Assembly (NCBI GenBank): GCA_963786625.1
Contig: CAWAZS010000004.1
Coordinates: 620,001-684,000, forward strand
Direction: 5' to 3'
From: CAIWHR01 sp963786625
GTDB taxonomy: Bacteria; Pseudomonadota; Gammaproteobacteria; Burkholderiales; Casimicrobiaceae
Length of the DNA stretch: 64,000 nt
Shown here: in pieces, positions 34,399 through 43,987 of the stretch
Layout: every line of letters starts with the position of its first letter
How positions within the stretch are numbered: the first letter of the stretch is position 1
Made by a program: the position numbers and the translations under genes
The notes under the pieces: generated by a model
Databases searched by the model: none
Seen by the model: only the letters and a program-made list of their open reading frames with translations
What the model was told of the DNA's origin: nothing

Positions 34399-35373
34399 AT
34401 GAACCGACGCTTGATTATTGTTTTTTTGGGGCTAATCGCCGGCATTGCCGCCTGGCCGGCCGGCGCGCAGCAACGCGTGGCGCCGGATCCGGCGAAGCTT
34501 CGGCTCGGGTCCGCAAACGCGGTCGTCATCGACGCGTCGGCCAACCGTGCCGTGTACACCAAGGGCGCCGACGAGGTGACGTCGATCGCCTCGCTCACCA
34601 AGCTGATGACGGCAATCGTCACCCTCGACGCAGGCCTCCCGCTCGACGAGGAGATCGACATCGACACCGACGATTTCGATTATCTCAAGGGCACGCGATC
34701 CCGGCTGCGCATCGGCGCGCTGCTCTCGCGGCGCGAGATGCTGCGGCTCGCGCTGATGTCGTCCGAGAATCGCGCGGCGTCGAGCCTCGCGCGCACCTAC
34801 CCCGGCGGCACGGCGGCGTTCGTCGCGCAGATGAACGCCAAGGCAGCCGCGCTCGGGATGACGCGGACGAGCTTCGCCGATCCGACGGGTCTCTCCGCGC
34901 AGAACGTCTCGACGGCGAACGACCTCGCGACGCTGGTCGCGACGGCGGCGCGGTACCCGGAGATCCGCGACTTCAGCACGACGCCGAGCCATTTTGTCGA
35001 GGTGCATCCGACGGGCCAGATTCTCGGGTTCAACAACACCAACCGGCTGGTCAGCAGCGCGGAGTGGGACATCCAGCTCTCGAAGACCGGCTACATACGC
35101 GAGGCCGGGAAGTGCCTCGTCATGCTGGCGACGATCGCCAGCAGGCCGTTCGTGATCGTGCTGCTCGATTCGGCCGGAAAGTACACGCGGCTGGGCGATG
35201 CGCAGCGCGTGCGGCACTGGCTCGAGACCGGCCGGGCGCTCCCGGCGGCGGCCCGCGCGAAGGCCGCGCGGAAACCCGCCAAGGTGAAGGGGGTCCCGAC
35301 CGCGGCGCGGTCGTCGGCGAAAGTGGCCGTCGCCGTCAAGAGCGCGAACCCGGCGAAGCCGCGCCGCGCCTGA
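34399..35373 (+). CDS. pbpG: D-alanyl-D-alanine endopeptidase (PBP7/PbpG-like)
   Basis: 324-residue periplasmic serine peptidase of the S11 family that cuts peptidoglycan cross-links. Signal peptide at residues 1-24 (RRLIIVFLGLIAGIAAWPAG, cut after AGA/Q). Active-site motifs are SLTK (Ser65-Lys68), SEN (122-124) and KTG (229-231). The last 45 residues are Lys/Ala/Pro-rich, a basic tail that may bind the wall or membrane. It has its own promoter, and its frame differs from the ABC transporter frame that runs across it. Confidence 0.92.
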   Translation: MNRRLIIVFLGLIAGIAAWPAGAQQRVAPDPAKLRLGSANAVVIDASANRAVYTKGADEVTSIASLTKLMTAIVTLDAGLPLDEEIDIDTDDFDYLKGTRSRLRIGALLSRREMLRLALMSSENRAASSLARTYPGGTAAFVAQMNAKAAALGMTRTSFADPTGLSAQNVSTANDLATLVATAARYPEIRDFSTTPSHFVEVHPTGQILGFNNTNRLVSSAEWDIQLSKTGYIREAGKCLVMLATIASRPFVIVLLDSAGKYTRLGDAQRVRHWLETGRALPAAARAKAARKPAKVKGVPTAARSSAKVAVAVKSANPAKPRRA

Positions 35374-35393
35374 GCGATCCGTCGCGCCCGTCC

Positions 35394-37065
35394 TCAGCGC
35401 GGGCGCCGGTGCTGTTCGAGCAGTTCCCGGGCGTGCGCGCGTGTCTTGGCGGTGATCGCCGTGCCGGCGAGCATCCGCGCGATCTCCTCGATCCTGGCCG
35501 GTAGCCGCGAGCGCCTCGACCTCCGCGCGCACCGCCTCCGTGTCGCCGCACTTGGTCACCCGGAAGTGCGCATCGGCGAATGCGGCGACCTGCGGCAGGT
35601 GCGTGACGCAGAGCACCTGCCGGCGCGCGCCCAGTGTCTGGAGGAGCCGTCCGACCGTCGCGGCGACCGCGCCGCCGATGCCGGCGTCGACCTCGTCGAA
35701 GACGAGCGTCGGCACTTCGCCGATCTCGCTGGTCGCGACCTGGATGGCGAGCGCGATCCGCGACAGCTCGCCGCCGGAGGCGACCCTGGCCAGCGGACCG
35801 AGCGCCTGCTTGGGGTGGCTCGCCACGCGGAACTCGATCTGCTCGGCTCCGTAGCTCGCCGGCGTCGCCACGGGCTCGAGTCCGATTTCGAGCCGCCCGC
35901 CGGCCATCGCGAGGTGCTGCATTGCCTCGGTTACCCGCGTCTCGAGCTCGTGCGCGGCGAACTCGCGCTTCGCCGAGAGCTCCGCCGCGAGCGTGCGATA
36001 GAGGGTTTCCGCCTCGGCCGCCCGCGCGGCGAGCTTCGCGGCATCCGCCGATTCGGCGAGCGCCGCGAGCTGGGCCTCGCAGTCGGCGAGCAGCGCCGGC
36101 AGCGCCTCCGGTCGCACGCGGTGCTTGCGCGCGACATCGTGAACCGCAGTCAGCCGCTCCTCGACGCGCGCGAGCTCGGACGGGTCCAGGTCGAGCTTCT
36201 GCCGGTAGCCCCGCAGCGCGCGCGCGGCCTCGTCGATCTGGATCCGCGCCGGCTCGAGCAGCGCGACGATGTCCGCGAGGGCGGGATCGTGCGCCGCATT
36301 GGCCGCAAGCCTGGCGATCACCACGGACAGCCGGCGCCCGAGCGCGTCGTCGCGCTCGGCGAGCGCATCCTCGGCGGCCGCCGCTGCCTCGAGCAGCGCC
36401 GCCGCATGCGCGAGCCTCGACTGCGCTTGCGACAGCGATGCCCATTCGTCGGCCGACATTGCAAGCGCGGCGAGCTCGCGCCGGCGCTCGTCGAGCAGCG
36501 CGCGCTCGGCGGCGGAGGCGGCGGCGGCCTGTGCCGCCGCGTCGCGCCGGGCGACGGCCGCCTGCCATGCCTGCCATGCGGCGGCGGTCTCCCGGCCGAG
36601 CACGGTGAAGCCGCCGTACGCGTCGACGAGCGAGCGCTGCACGTCCGGGGCGAGGAGCGACTGGTGCGCGTGCTGTCCATGCAGGTCGACCAGCTTCTCG
36701 CCGACGTCCTTCAACTGCACGAGGGTTGCCGGACGGCCGTTGATCCAGGCGCGGCTGCGGCCCTGCGCGTCCAGCGTCCGGCGCAGGAGCAGGGTGGCGT
36801 CGCCCGTCGCGAGATCGTGCTCGGCGAGCCAGGCGCCGATGCCGGGCCGGTCGCCGACCTCGAAGGCGGCGGCGAGCTCGGCGCGCTCGGCACCGGGCCG
36901 CAGCTGGCGCAATTCGAAGCGGTCGCCCAGGAGGAGCGCGAGCGCATCCAGCAGGATCGACTTGCCGGCGCCGGTCTCCCCGGTCAGGACCGAGAAGCCG
37001 CCGTCGAGCTCGAGATCGAGCGTTTCGACGATGACGAAGTTGCGGATGGACAGCAGGCGAAGCAT
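35394..37065 (-). CDS. recN: DNA repair protein RecN, one frame disruption near the end
   Basis: SMC-like ATPase acting in double-strand break repair. It begins MLRLLSIRNFVIVETLDLEL with Walker A GETGAGKS; the long middle is coiled coil (Ala/Glu/Arg-rich); the C-terminal ATPase half shows VASGGELSRIALAIQV and LVFDEVDAGIGG, then THLPQVAAFADAH. Near 35500 the expected ending ARIEEIARMLAGTAITAKTR lies one base over, up to a TGA at 35394. Removing one base gives about 556 residues, the normal length. Without that correction the frame overlaps all of pbpG antisense, which is not credible. Confidence 0.9.
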
Positions 37066-37205
37066 GAATCGGGGGACGCGCGGCGTGGCGCCGATCGGTC
37101 AGCGGGTCGCGCGGGCGGGCGCGATGGCCGGACTTGCGGGCTCGCCGCCGGTCAATGGGCGATCGGCGCGTGCATGGGTTCCAGGAGATTCGAGTCCGGT
37201 CCCGG

Positions 37206-38123
37206 TCATCTCCCGCGCAAACGCTCCGGCGTCTCGCTCCAGTGGAGCTTCTCGCGCAGCATCGCGAAGTAGTCGTGGCCTTCGGGGTGCAGGAACCGGG
37301 CCGTGTGGGGCGCGCGCCTGACGGTGATGCGCTCGCCCTCGGCCAGCGCGAAGTGGGCCTGGCCGTCGCAGTGCAGCGCGGCATCGCGGCCGCGCTCGAG
37401 GGTCAGCGCGACCGTTGCGGTGTCGGCGACCGCGATCGGCCGATGGGTGAGCGCGTGCGGCGCCACCGGCACCAGCGCGAACGCCCGCACCTGCGGGTCG
37501 AGGATCGGGCCGCCTGCCGACAGCGCGTACGCGGTCGACCCGGTCGGCGTCGCGACGATGACGCCGTCGGCGCGCGTCGAGTAGACGAAGCGGCCGTCGA
37601 TCTCGACGGCGCACTCGATCATCGTGCCCCCGCCGCCGCGGTTCAGCACGACGTCGTTCAGCGCGAACGCGCCTTCGCGGGTGCCGTCGGCGCGGACGAC
37701 CTCGGCGGCGAGCAGCGTGCGGCGCTCCTCGATGTAGCGTCCCGCGAGCATCGCCGTGAGCAGCGGCTCCATGTTCACGATCGGGATGTCGGTAAGGAAG
37801 CCCAGCCGGCCCTGGTTGATCCCGATCAGCGGCACGTCGAAGGGCGCGAGGCGACGGGCAATCGAGAGCATCGTGCCGTCGCCGCCGACGACGATCGCCA
37901 CGTCCGCGCGCGCCCCCAGGGTCTCGGGCGGCGCGGACGCGTAGCCGGGAAGGGGCGTGAAACGCGCCGTCTCGGCCTCGATGACGACCTCGCGCCCGGT
38001 CGCGACGAGGAACGCCGCCAGGCGCGACAGCGGCTCCCCGATGTCGGGGCTCACGTGACGGCCGACGAGCGCGACCCGGGGGAACCGGGCGGCGGTCGCG
38101 GCGGGGCGGGCGGGCGGGGACAT
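37206..38123 (-). CDS. nadK: NAD kinase
   Basis: 305-residue kinase making NADP from NAD and ATP. The diagnostic GGDGT is at residues 80-84, NE/D-type region at ALNDVVLNRGG, and the glycine-rich TPTGSTAYALSAGGP follows. All are intact. The order recN-nadK-hrcA (divergent) is classical for betaproteobacteria. A -10-like TCTAAT on the minus strand (38131-38136) is only seven bases before the ATG, so the mRNA may be leaderless. Confidence 0.95.
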   Translation of the reverse strand: MSPPARPAATAARFPRVALVGRHVSPDIGEPLSRLAAFLVATGREVVIEAETARFTPLPGYASAPPETLGARADVAIVVGGDGTMLSIARRLAPFDVPLIGINQGRLGFLTDIPIVNMEPLLTAMLAGRYIEERRTLLAAEVVRADGTREGAFALNDVVLNRGGGGTMIECAVEIDGRFVYSTRADGVIVATPTGSTAYALSAGGPILDPQVRAFALVPVAPHALTHRPIAVADTATVALTLERGRDAALHCDGQAHFALAEGERITVRRAPHTARFLHPEGHDYFAMLREKLHWSETPERLRGR

Positions 38124-38325
38124 CGCCGCGATTAGAGCACACGCGCCGCCGCGGCCAAAGTCGACGGATGCATGATCCGCCCGCGCGCCGGGTCGACGCA
38201 GGGGTTCGGCTCAGGGGCTGGCAGGCCGTCGCTGTGGCGCCTGCGGCCCCTGGCCTGGGCCTGTCCGCAGTCGGCAGCGGACGAGCGGGGGCGGATTTGC
38301 CGGCGCCGTCTGTAAAATGGCGGGC

Positions 38326-39351
38326 ATGCTGGATTCCCGGGCTCAACATCTGCTGAAGGCGCTCGTCGAGCGGTACATCGCCGAAGGGCAGCCGGTCGGC
38401 TCGCGCGTGCTGTCCCGGCAGTCGGGCCTCGAGCTCTCGCCGGCAACGATACGCAACGTGATGGCAGACCTCGAGGAGCTCGGGTACATCGCGAGCCCGC
38501 ATACCTCGGCCGGGCGCGTGCCGACGCCCAAGGGCTACCGGTTCTTCGTCGACAGCCTGATGGTGACGAAGCCGCTCGAGCAGGTCGAGATCCATCGGCT
38601 CGAGGGCGAGCTCATCGCGGACCGGCCGCAGCAGCTCCTCAACGCCGCGGCGACGCTCCTGTCGCAGCTCACCCATTTCGCCGGGGTCGTGATGACGCCG
38701 AAGCGGCACGAAGCGAGCTTCCGGCACATCGAGTTCCTGCGCCTGTCCGCGCGCCGGGTGCTGCTCATCATCGTCACGTCCGAAGGCGACGTGCAGAACC
38801 GGATCCTGCACACCGACCGGCCGTACACGCATTCGCAGCTGGTCGAGGCGACCAATTTCTTCAATCGGCACTACTCGGGCCAGCCCTACGAGGCGGTCCG
38901 GTCGCTGCTCGCCGACGAGCTCAAGTCGCTGCGCGAGGACATCGTCGGCCTGATGACCGCGGCGGTCGAGGTCGGCGGCGCGGCGCTGAACGAGGGCGAG
39001 GAGCTGGTCGTCACCGGCGAGAAGAACCTGCTCGCGGCGTCGGATCTCGCGTCGAACATGGACCGGCTGCGGCGCCTCTTCGAGCTGTTCGAGCAGAAGA
39101 CCTCGCTCCTCCACCTGCTCGACCTCTCCCAGCGCGCGCAGGGCGTGCAGATCTACATCGGGGGCGAATCCGGGCTCGTTCCGCTCGACGAGTGCAGCGT
39201 CGTCACGGCGCCGTACGAGCAGGGCGGCCGGGTCATCGGCACGCTGGGCGTGATCGGGCCGACCCGGATGGCCTACGAGCGCGTGATTCCCATCGTCGAC
39301 ATCACGGCCAGGCTCCTGTCGAATGCGCTGACCCATCAGCTGAACGACTGA
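38326..39351 (+). CDS. hrcA: Heat-inducible transcription repressor HrcA
   Basis: 341-residue repressor that binds CIRCE elements. N-terminal winged helix: LLKALVERYIAEGQPVGSRV and LSPATIRNVMADLEELGYI, followed by SPHTSAGRVPTPKGYRFFVD; the GAF-like C-terminal domain is complete. The start at MLDSRAQ was preferred over an ATG three codons upstream because that ATG lies inside a -10-like TAAAAT (38313-38318); the chosen ATG is seven bases after it, so the mRNA may be leaderless. No CIRCE inverted repeat was recognised in this window; its targets (probably groESL) are elsewhere. Confidence 0.95.
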   Translation: MLDSRAQHLLKALVERYIAEGQPVGSRVLSRQSGLELSPATIRNVMADLEELGYIASPHTSAGRVPTPKGYRFFVDSLMVTKPLEQVEIHRLEGELIADRPQQLLNAAATLLSQLTHFAGVVMTPKRHEASFRHIEFLRLSARRVLLIIVTSEGDVQNRILHTDRPYTHSQLVEATNFFNRHYSGQPYEAVRSLLADELKSLREDIVGLMTAAVEVGGAALNEGEELVVTGEKNLLAASDLASNMDRLRRLFELFEQKTSLLHLLDLSQRAQGVQIYIGGESGLVPLDECSVVTAPYEQGGRVIGTLGVIGPTRMAYERVIPIVDITARLLSNALTHQLND

Positions 39352-39932
39352 TGGCCGCCGTTCCCGCCCATCCGAACGCGGCGCTGATCGAGCGGTTCTA
39401 CGCGGCGCTCGGCCGTCGCGACGCCGCCGCGATGATCGCCTGCTACGCGCCGGATGCGACATTCTCCGACCCTGCGTTCCCGGCGCTCGACGCCGCCGGC
39501 GTCGCCGCCATGTGGCAGATGCTGTGCGCGCGCGGCAAGGACCTCGCGGTGGTCGCGTCCGCCATCGATGCCGATGCCCGGGAGGGCCGCGCGCACTGGG
39601 TCGCGACGTACACGTACTCCGCGACGGGGCGCCGCGTCGAGAACCGGATCGACGCGACCTTCGCGTTCCGCGATGGCCTGATCGTCCGGCACGAGGATCG
39701 CTTCGACCTCTGGCGCTGGCTGCGCCAGGCGCTCGGCGCCAAGGGTGTGCTGCTCGGCTGGCTGCCGCCGGTCCAGCGCGCGGTGCAGGCGCAGGCCGCG
39801 AAGTCGCTCGCCGAATGGCGCGCGCGAGCGGCGATGACCGTGCGCCGAGCAGCCATGGGCGCCGGCGTCAAGCCGCGAATTGCTCCCCTCGGGGGCAGCG
39901 CAGCGGCGTCAGCCGCAAGCGTGGGCACCGTG
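39351..39932 (+). CDS. Nuclear transport factor 2 / SnoaL-like protein, 3' end uncertain
   Basis: Starts with ATG sharing its A with the hrcA stop (TGATG). The NTF2-like cone fold is visible in AALIERFYAALGRRDAAAMIACYAPDATF, then FPALDAAGVAAMWQML and later HEDRFDLWRWLRQALG. A small-molecule binding protein or isomerase-like domain of about 145-160 residues is expected. After SLAEWRARA the frame stays open into hemH, whereas a shift of one base gives a stop at 39835-39837. The true end is therefore probably near 39837. This gene is commonly found between hrcA and hemH in betaproteobacteria. Confidence 0.7.
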
Positions 39933-41040
39933 ATGCGTTCCTTCCCGAGCCGGGTTCGAGCACGACCGGCAGGCGCGAATCGGCGTCCTGCTGATAAACC
40001 TGGGCACGCCGGACGCGCCGACTCCCGCGGCGGTGCGCCGCTACCTCGCGGAATTCCTCTCCGACCGGCGGGTCGTCGAGATCCCCTCGGTCGTGTGGAA
40101 GCCGATCCTGCACGGCGTGATCCTGCGCACGCGCCCGGCGCGCTCGGCGAAGAAGTACGCGATGATCTGGGGCAGCGACGGCTCGCCGCTCCTCGCCCAC
40201 AGCGTCAAGCAGAAGACGCTGCTCATGGGCTATCTCGGCCAGCGCCTGAAGGACGCCGGGCTGCCGTCGGACATGGCGCCCGTGGAGCTCGCAATGCGCT
40301 ACGGCAACCCGGGGATCGCCGACGGGATGGGCAGGCTCAAGGCGGCGGGCTGCGACCGCATCCTCGTGGTGCCGCTCTTTCCGCAGTATTCGGGCAGCGC
40401 GACCGGGGCCGCCCTGGACGCGGTCTACGCCCACGCCCAGCGGTTGCGCCGGGTGCCGGCGCTGAGGACCATCGACTGCTTCCACGACGACCCGGGCTAC
40501 ATCAAGGCCCTGGCGCGCAGCATCAACGACTACTGGATGCGCCATGGACGCCCGGACCGGCTCGTGATGAGCTTCCACGGGCTGCCCCGGCGCTCGCTCG
40601 ATCTCGGGGATCCCTACCACTGCCAGTGCCACAAGACCGCGCGCCTGCTCGGCACCGAGCTCGGCCTCGAGCCGAAGCAGTACACGCTCACGTTCCAGTC
40701 GCGCTTCGGTCGCGCCGAATGGCTGAAGCCGTACACGCAGGACAGCGTGGTGCGGCTGGCGAAGGAAGGCGTCGGGCGCGTCGACGTCGCCTGTCCGGGA
40801 TTCGTCTCCGACTGCCTGGAAACGCTGGAGGAGATCGGCATCGAGGTCAAGCAGGCGTTCCTGGGCGCCGGCGGGCGCGAGTTTCACGCCATCCCCTGCC
40901 TCAACGAGCATCCGTCGTGGATTGCGGCGCTGGTCGACCTCGTGGTCGCGAACCTTCAGGGCTGGCTCGCGCCGCCGCCCGACGCCGCAGCGCGTGAGCT
41001 GACGCTGATGCGGGCGAAGACGCTCGGCGCTGCACGGTAA
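39933..41040 (+). CDS. hemH: Ferrochelatase, N-terminus with probable two missing T
   Basis: Inserts Fe(II) into protoporphyrin IX, the last step of haem synthesis. Core motifs: GVLLINLGTPDAPTPAAVRRYLAEF, VVPLFPQYSGSATG, VMSFHGLPRRS with the catalytic histidine, QSRFGRAEWLKPY, and ACPGFVSDCLETLEEI. The expected start MRFLPEPGFEHDRQ can be read from the ATG at 39933 if GTTCC is GTTTCC and GGTTCG is GGTTTCG, two T-run shortenings. That yields 369 residues, the family length. As written only the part from about 39960 is in the main frame. Likely sequence error in an otherwise normal gene. Confidence 0.9.
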
Positions 41041-41079
41041 GGGCAAGGACCGGCCCCGACCCGGCTGCAACGCCGCCGG

Positions 41080-41107
41080 TTGAAAACCCGCGCGGCGCCC
41101 CCATTCT
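41080..41107 (+). promoter_or_regulatory. Sigma-32 (heat-shock) promoter of grpE-dnaK-dnaJ
   Basis: TTGAAA (41080-41085), 13 bases, then CCCCATTCT (41099-41107). This fits the RpoH consensus CTTGAAA-(11-16)-CCCCATNT almost exactly. It lies 60 bases before the grpE ATG. Confidence 0.75.
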
Positions 41108-41166
41108 GCCCAAGGGACGCCGGAGGCGCGCCCAGGGGAACAAGAGAGCAATTGCACGGAGTCTCG

Positions 41167-41760
41167 ATGCCGACACACCAGAATCCGGACATTTCCGCGA
41201 GCGATACGCCCGCCGAGGATGCGCTGCCGCCGATCGTGGCAGACCGGCCGGGCGCCGAGACCGCCGGCGGTCCCCCGCCCGCGGAGCCGGCGCCGGACAT
41301 GGCCGAGCTGCTGAAGAAGCTCGAGGACGAGGCCGCCGAGCTGCGGGACGCCTGGCTTCGCGCACGGGCCGAGCTTGAAAACGTCCGCAAGCAGGCAGCG
41401 GCCGATGTCGCCCGGGCGCACAAGTACGCGATCGAGCGCTTCGTCGGCGACCTGCTGCCCGTGAAGGACGCCCTGGAATCTTCGCTGGCGGCGGAAAACG
41501 CGTCGTCCGAGGCGCTGCGCGCCGGGGTCGAGCTCACGCTCAAGGAGCTCGCGGCGGCCTTCGCGAAGGCCCAGATCGTGGAAATCGAGGCGGCCGGCCG
41601 GAAATTCGATCCGCACCGGCACCAGGCGATGGCGATGGTCGACAGCCCGGAGCCGGCCAATACGGTCGTGCAGGTCTTCCAGAAGGGCTATCTCCTCAAC
41701 GATCGCATGCTGCGGCCGGCGATGGTGGCCGTGGCGAAAGCCAGGGAAACGAGCGCATAG
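41167..41760 (+). CDS. grpE: Nucleotide exchange factor GrpE
   Basis: 197-residue co-chaperone that releases ADP from DnaK. A disordered acidic, proline-rich N-terminus (about 1-50) is followed by the long dimerising helix (ELLKKLEDEAAELRDAWLRA and onward). The C-terminal beta domain has FDPHRHQAMAMVDSPEPANT and QKGYLLNDRMLRPAMVAVAK. The start MPTHQNPD gives a normal length. First gene of the grpE-dnaK-dnaJ cluster, behind the heat-shock promoter. Confidence 0.95.
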   Translation: MPTHQNPDISASDTPAEDALPPIVADRPGAETAGGPPPAEPAPDMAELLKKLEDEAAELRDAWLRARAELENVRKQAAADVARAHKYAIERFVGDLLPVKDALESSLAAENASSEALRAGVELTLKELAAAFAKAQIVEIEAAGRKFDPHRHQAMAMVDSPEPANTVVQVFQKGYLLNDRMLRPAMVAVAKARETSA

Positions 41761-41855
41761 GAATCGGGCCCGCGGGGGCAGCCGCTTGATTCGGCGGCCG
41801 AAAACCCCCACGTCTCGCACAGGCAACCAATCCAGCATCCGGAGGTATGGCAATC

Positions 41856-43793
41856 ATGGGCAAGATCATCGGCATCGACCTCGGCACGACGAACAGCTGC
41901 GTGGCGATCATGGAGGGCGGGAAGCCCAAAGTGATCGAGAACTCGGAAGGCTCGCGCACGACGCCTTCCGTGGTCGCATACCAGGAAGACGGGGAAATCC
42001 TGGTCGGCGCGTCGGCGAAGCGGCAGGCCGTGACCAACGCCAAGAACACGCTGTTCGCGGTCAAGCGGCTGATCGGCCGGCGCTTCGAGGAAAAGGAAGT
42101 GCAGAAGGACATCGACCTGATGCCCTTCCGGATCGTCAGGCACGACAACGGCGACGCCTGGGTCGAGGTCCGGGGCCGGAAGATCGCGCCGTCGCAGGTG
42201 TCGGCGGAAGTGCTGCGCAAGATGAAGAAGACGGCCGAGGACTATCTGGGCGAGGAGGTCACCGAGGCCGTGATCACGGTTCCCGCGTACTTCAACGACT
42301 CGCAGCGTCAGGCGACCAAGGACGCGGGCAGGATCGCCGGACTCGAGGTGAAGCGGATCATCAACGAGCCGACGGCGGCCGCGCTCGCCTTCGGGATGGA
42401 CAAGAAGGAGGGCGACCGCAAGATCGCCGTGTACGACCTGGGCGGCGGCACGTTCGACATCTCGATCATCGAGATCGCGGAGATCGAGCGCGAGCACCAG
42501 TTCGAGGTCCTGTCGACGAACGGCGACACCTTCCTGGGCGGCGAGGACTTCGACCAGCGCGTGATCGACTACATCGTCACCGAGTTCAAGAAGGAGGCCG
42601 GCGTCGACCTCAAGAACGACGTGCTCGCGCTGCAGCGGCTCAAGGAGGCCGCGGAGAAGGCGAAGATCGAGCTCTCGTCGTCGCAGCAGACCGACATCAA
42701 CCTGCCCTATATCACGGCCGACCAGTCGGGTCCGAAGCACCTGTCGATGCGGATCACCCGCGCCAAGTTCGAGTCGCTGGTCGAGGACCTGATCGAGCGC
42801 ACGATCGAGCCCTGCCGCATCGCCATCAAGGACGCCGGCGTCAAGCTGACCGACATCGCCGACGTGATCCTCGTCGGCGGCATGACGCGGATGCCGAAGG
42901 TCCAGGACAAGGTCAAGGAGTTCTTCGGCAAGGAGCCGCGCAAGGACGTGAACCCGGACGAGGCGGTCGCCGTCGGCGCCGCCATCCAGGGCGGCGTGCT
43001 GAAGGGGGAAGTCAAGGACGTGCTGCTGCTCGACGTGACGCCGCTGTCGCTCGGCATCGAGACCCTGGGCGGCGTGATGACCAAGCTCATCCAGAAGAAC
43101 ACGACGATACCGACCAAGGCGCAGCAGGTGTTCTCGACCGCGGACGACAACCAGTCGGCGGTGACGATCCACGTGCTGCAGGGCGAGCGCGACGTCGCCT
43201 CGGGCAACAAGAGCCTCGGCCAGTTCAATCTCGAGGGCATACCGCCGTCGCCGCGCGGCATGCCGCAGATCGAGGTCACCTTCGACATCGACGCGAACGG
43301 GATCCTGCACGTGTCGGCGAAGGACAAGGCGACCGCCAAGGAGAACAAGATCACGATCAAGGCGAGCTCCGGGCTCACCGACGACGAGGTCCAGCGGATG
43401 ATGAAGGATGCCGAGGCGCACGCCGAGGACGACCGGAAGCAGGTCGAGGTCGTGCAGGCGCGCAACGCCCTCGACGCGCTCGTGCACAGCGTGAAGAAGT
43501 CGCTGACGGAGTACGGCGAGAAGGTCGGCGCCGACGAGAAGGCGAAGATCGAGGCGGCCGTGAAGGAAGCCGAGGACCTGCTCAAGGAGAAGGACGCGTC
43601 GAAGGAGACGCTGCAGGCGAAGGCGGAAGCGCTGTCCAAGGCCGCGCAGAAACTGGGCGAGGCCATGTACGCGGATGCGCAGGCCAAGGCGCAGCCCACG
43701 GGCGGTGGCGGTGGCGCCGGCGGCGGCGAGGGCGCGAAGAAGGACGAGAAGGTCGTCGACGCCGAGTACACGGAGGTCACCGACAAGAAGTGA
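41856..43793 (+). CDS. dnaK: Molecular chaperone DnaK (Hsp70)
   Basis: 645-residue Hsp70. The ATPase domain starts GKIIGIDLGTTNSCVAIMEG, with VITVPAYFNDSQRQATKDAG and IAVYDLGGGTFDISIIEI; the linker DVLLLDVTPLSLGIETLGG leads to the substrate domain; the Gly-rich tail ends VVDAEYTEV before TDKK. Of two nearby ATGs (41847 and 41856) the second has correct spacing from GGAGG, while the first follows it by a single base. The middle is intact throughout. Co-transcribed with grpE and, across a hairpin-bearing gap, dnaJ. Confidence 0.97.
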   Translation: MGKIIGIDLGTTNSCVAIMEGGKPKVIENSEGSRTTPSVVAYQEDGEILVGASAKRQAVTNAKNTLFAVKRLIGRRFEEKEVQKDIDLMPFRIVRHDNGDAWVEVRGRKIAPSQVSAEVLRKMKKTAEDYLGEEVTEAVITVPAYFNDSQRQATKDAGRIAGLEVKRIINEPTAAALAFGMDKKEGDRKIAVYDLGGGTFDISIIEIAEIEREHQFEVLSTNGDTFLGGEDFDQRVIDYIVTEFKKEAGVDLKNDVLALQRLKEAAEKAKIELSSSQQTDINLPYITADQSGPKHLSMRITRAKFESLVEDLIERTIEPCRIAIKDAGVKLTDIADVILVGGMTRMPKVQDKVKEFFGKEPRKDVNPDEAVAVGAAIQGGVLKGEVKDVLLLDVTPLSLGIETLGGVMTKLIQKNTTIPTKAQQVFSTADDNQSAVTIHVLQGERDVASGNKSLGQFNLEGIPPSPRGMPQIEVTFDIDANGILHVSAKDKATAKENKITIKASSGLTDDEVQRMMKDAEAHAEDDRKQVEVVQARNALDALVHSVKKSLTEYGEKVGADEKAKIEAAVKEAEDLLKEKDASKETLQAKAEALSKAAQKLGEAMYADAQAKAQPTGGGGGAGGGEGAKKDEKVVDAEYTEVTDKK

Positions 43794-43852
43794 TATTCCG
43801 TCGCGTAAGAGCGTCTGAGCGCAAGCAGACTTTCGATCGCGACGAATTATCT

Positions 43853-43897
43853 GGCCGGATTCGAGCGTCGCCTGGCCCGGCGACGCTCAATCCGGCC
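43853..43897 (+). other. Large hairpin between dnaK and dnaJ
   Basis: Arms of 20 and 19 bases (GGCCGGATTCGAGCGTCGCC and GGCGACGCTCAATCCGGCC) pair fully except one bulged C, with a six-base loop. No T tract follows, so it is not a classical terminator. It is a likely RNA-processing or stability element that sets the DnaK to DnaJ ratio. Confidence 0.65.
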
Positions 43898-43987
43898 GTG
43901 GCGTTTGTGGGCAAGGCAAGGCCTTGGGCAAGCGACAGGGCGCAAGCGGAATGACGGAATGCGTCCGTCGCAATCAAGCGGGGAACG

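Noticed and set aside
34432..35393. RecN reading frame continued antisense across pbpG
   Set aside because: Caused by one surplus base near 35500; the conserved RecN ending is in the neighbouring frame and stops at 35394.
39855..39932. Possible repeat element (GGCGTCAAGCCGC and GGCGTCAGCCGC with CCCCTCGGGGG between)
   Set aside because: Two short near-repeats in a GC-rich gap; no other clear copy in the window, so not called as a family.
41041..41166. CIRCE element upstream of grpE
   Set aside because: No TTAGCACTC/GAGTGCTAA halves even with loose matching; a sigma-32 promoter is present instead.
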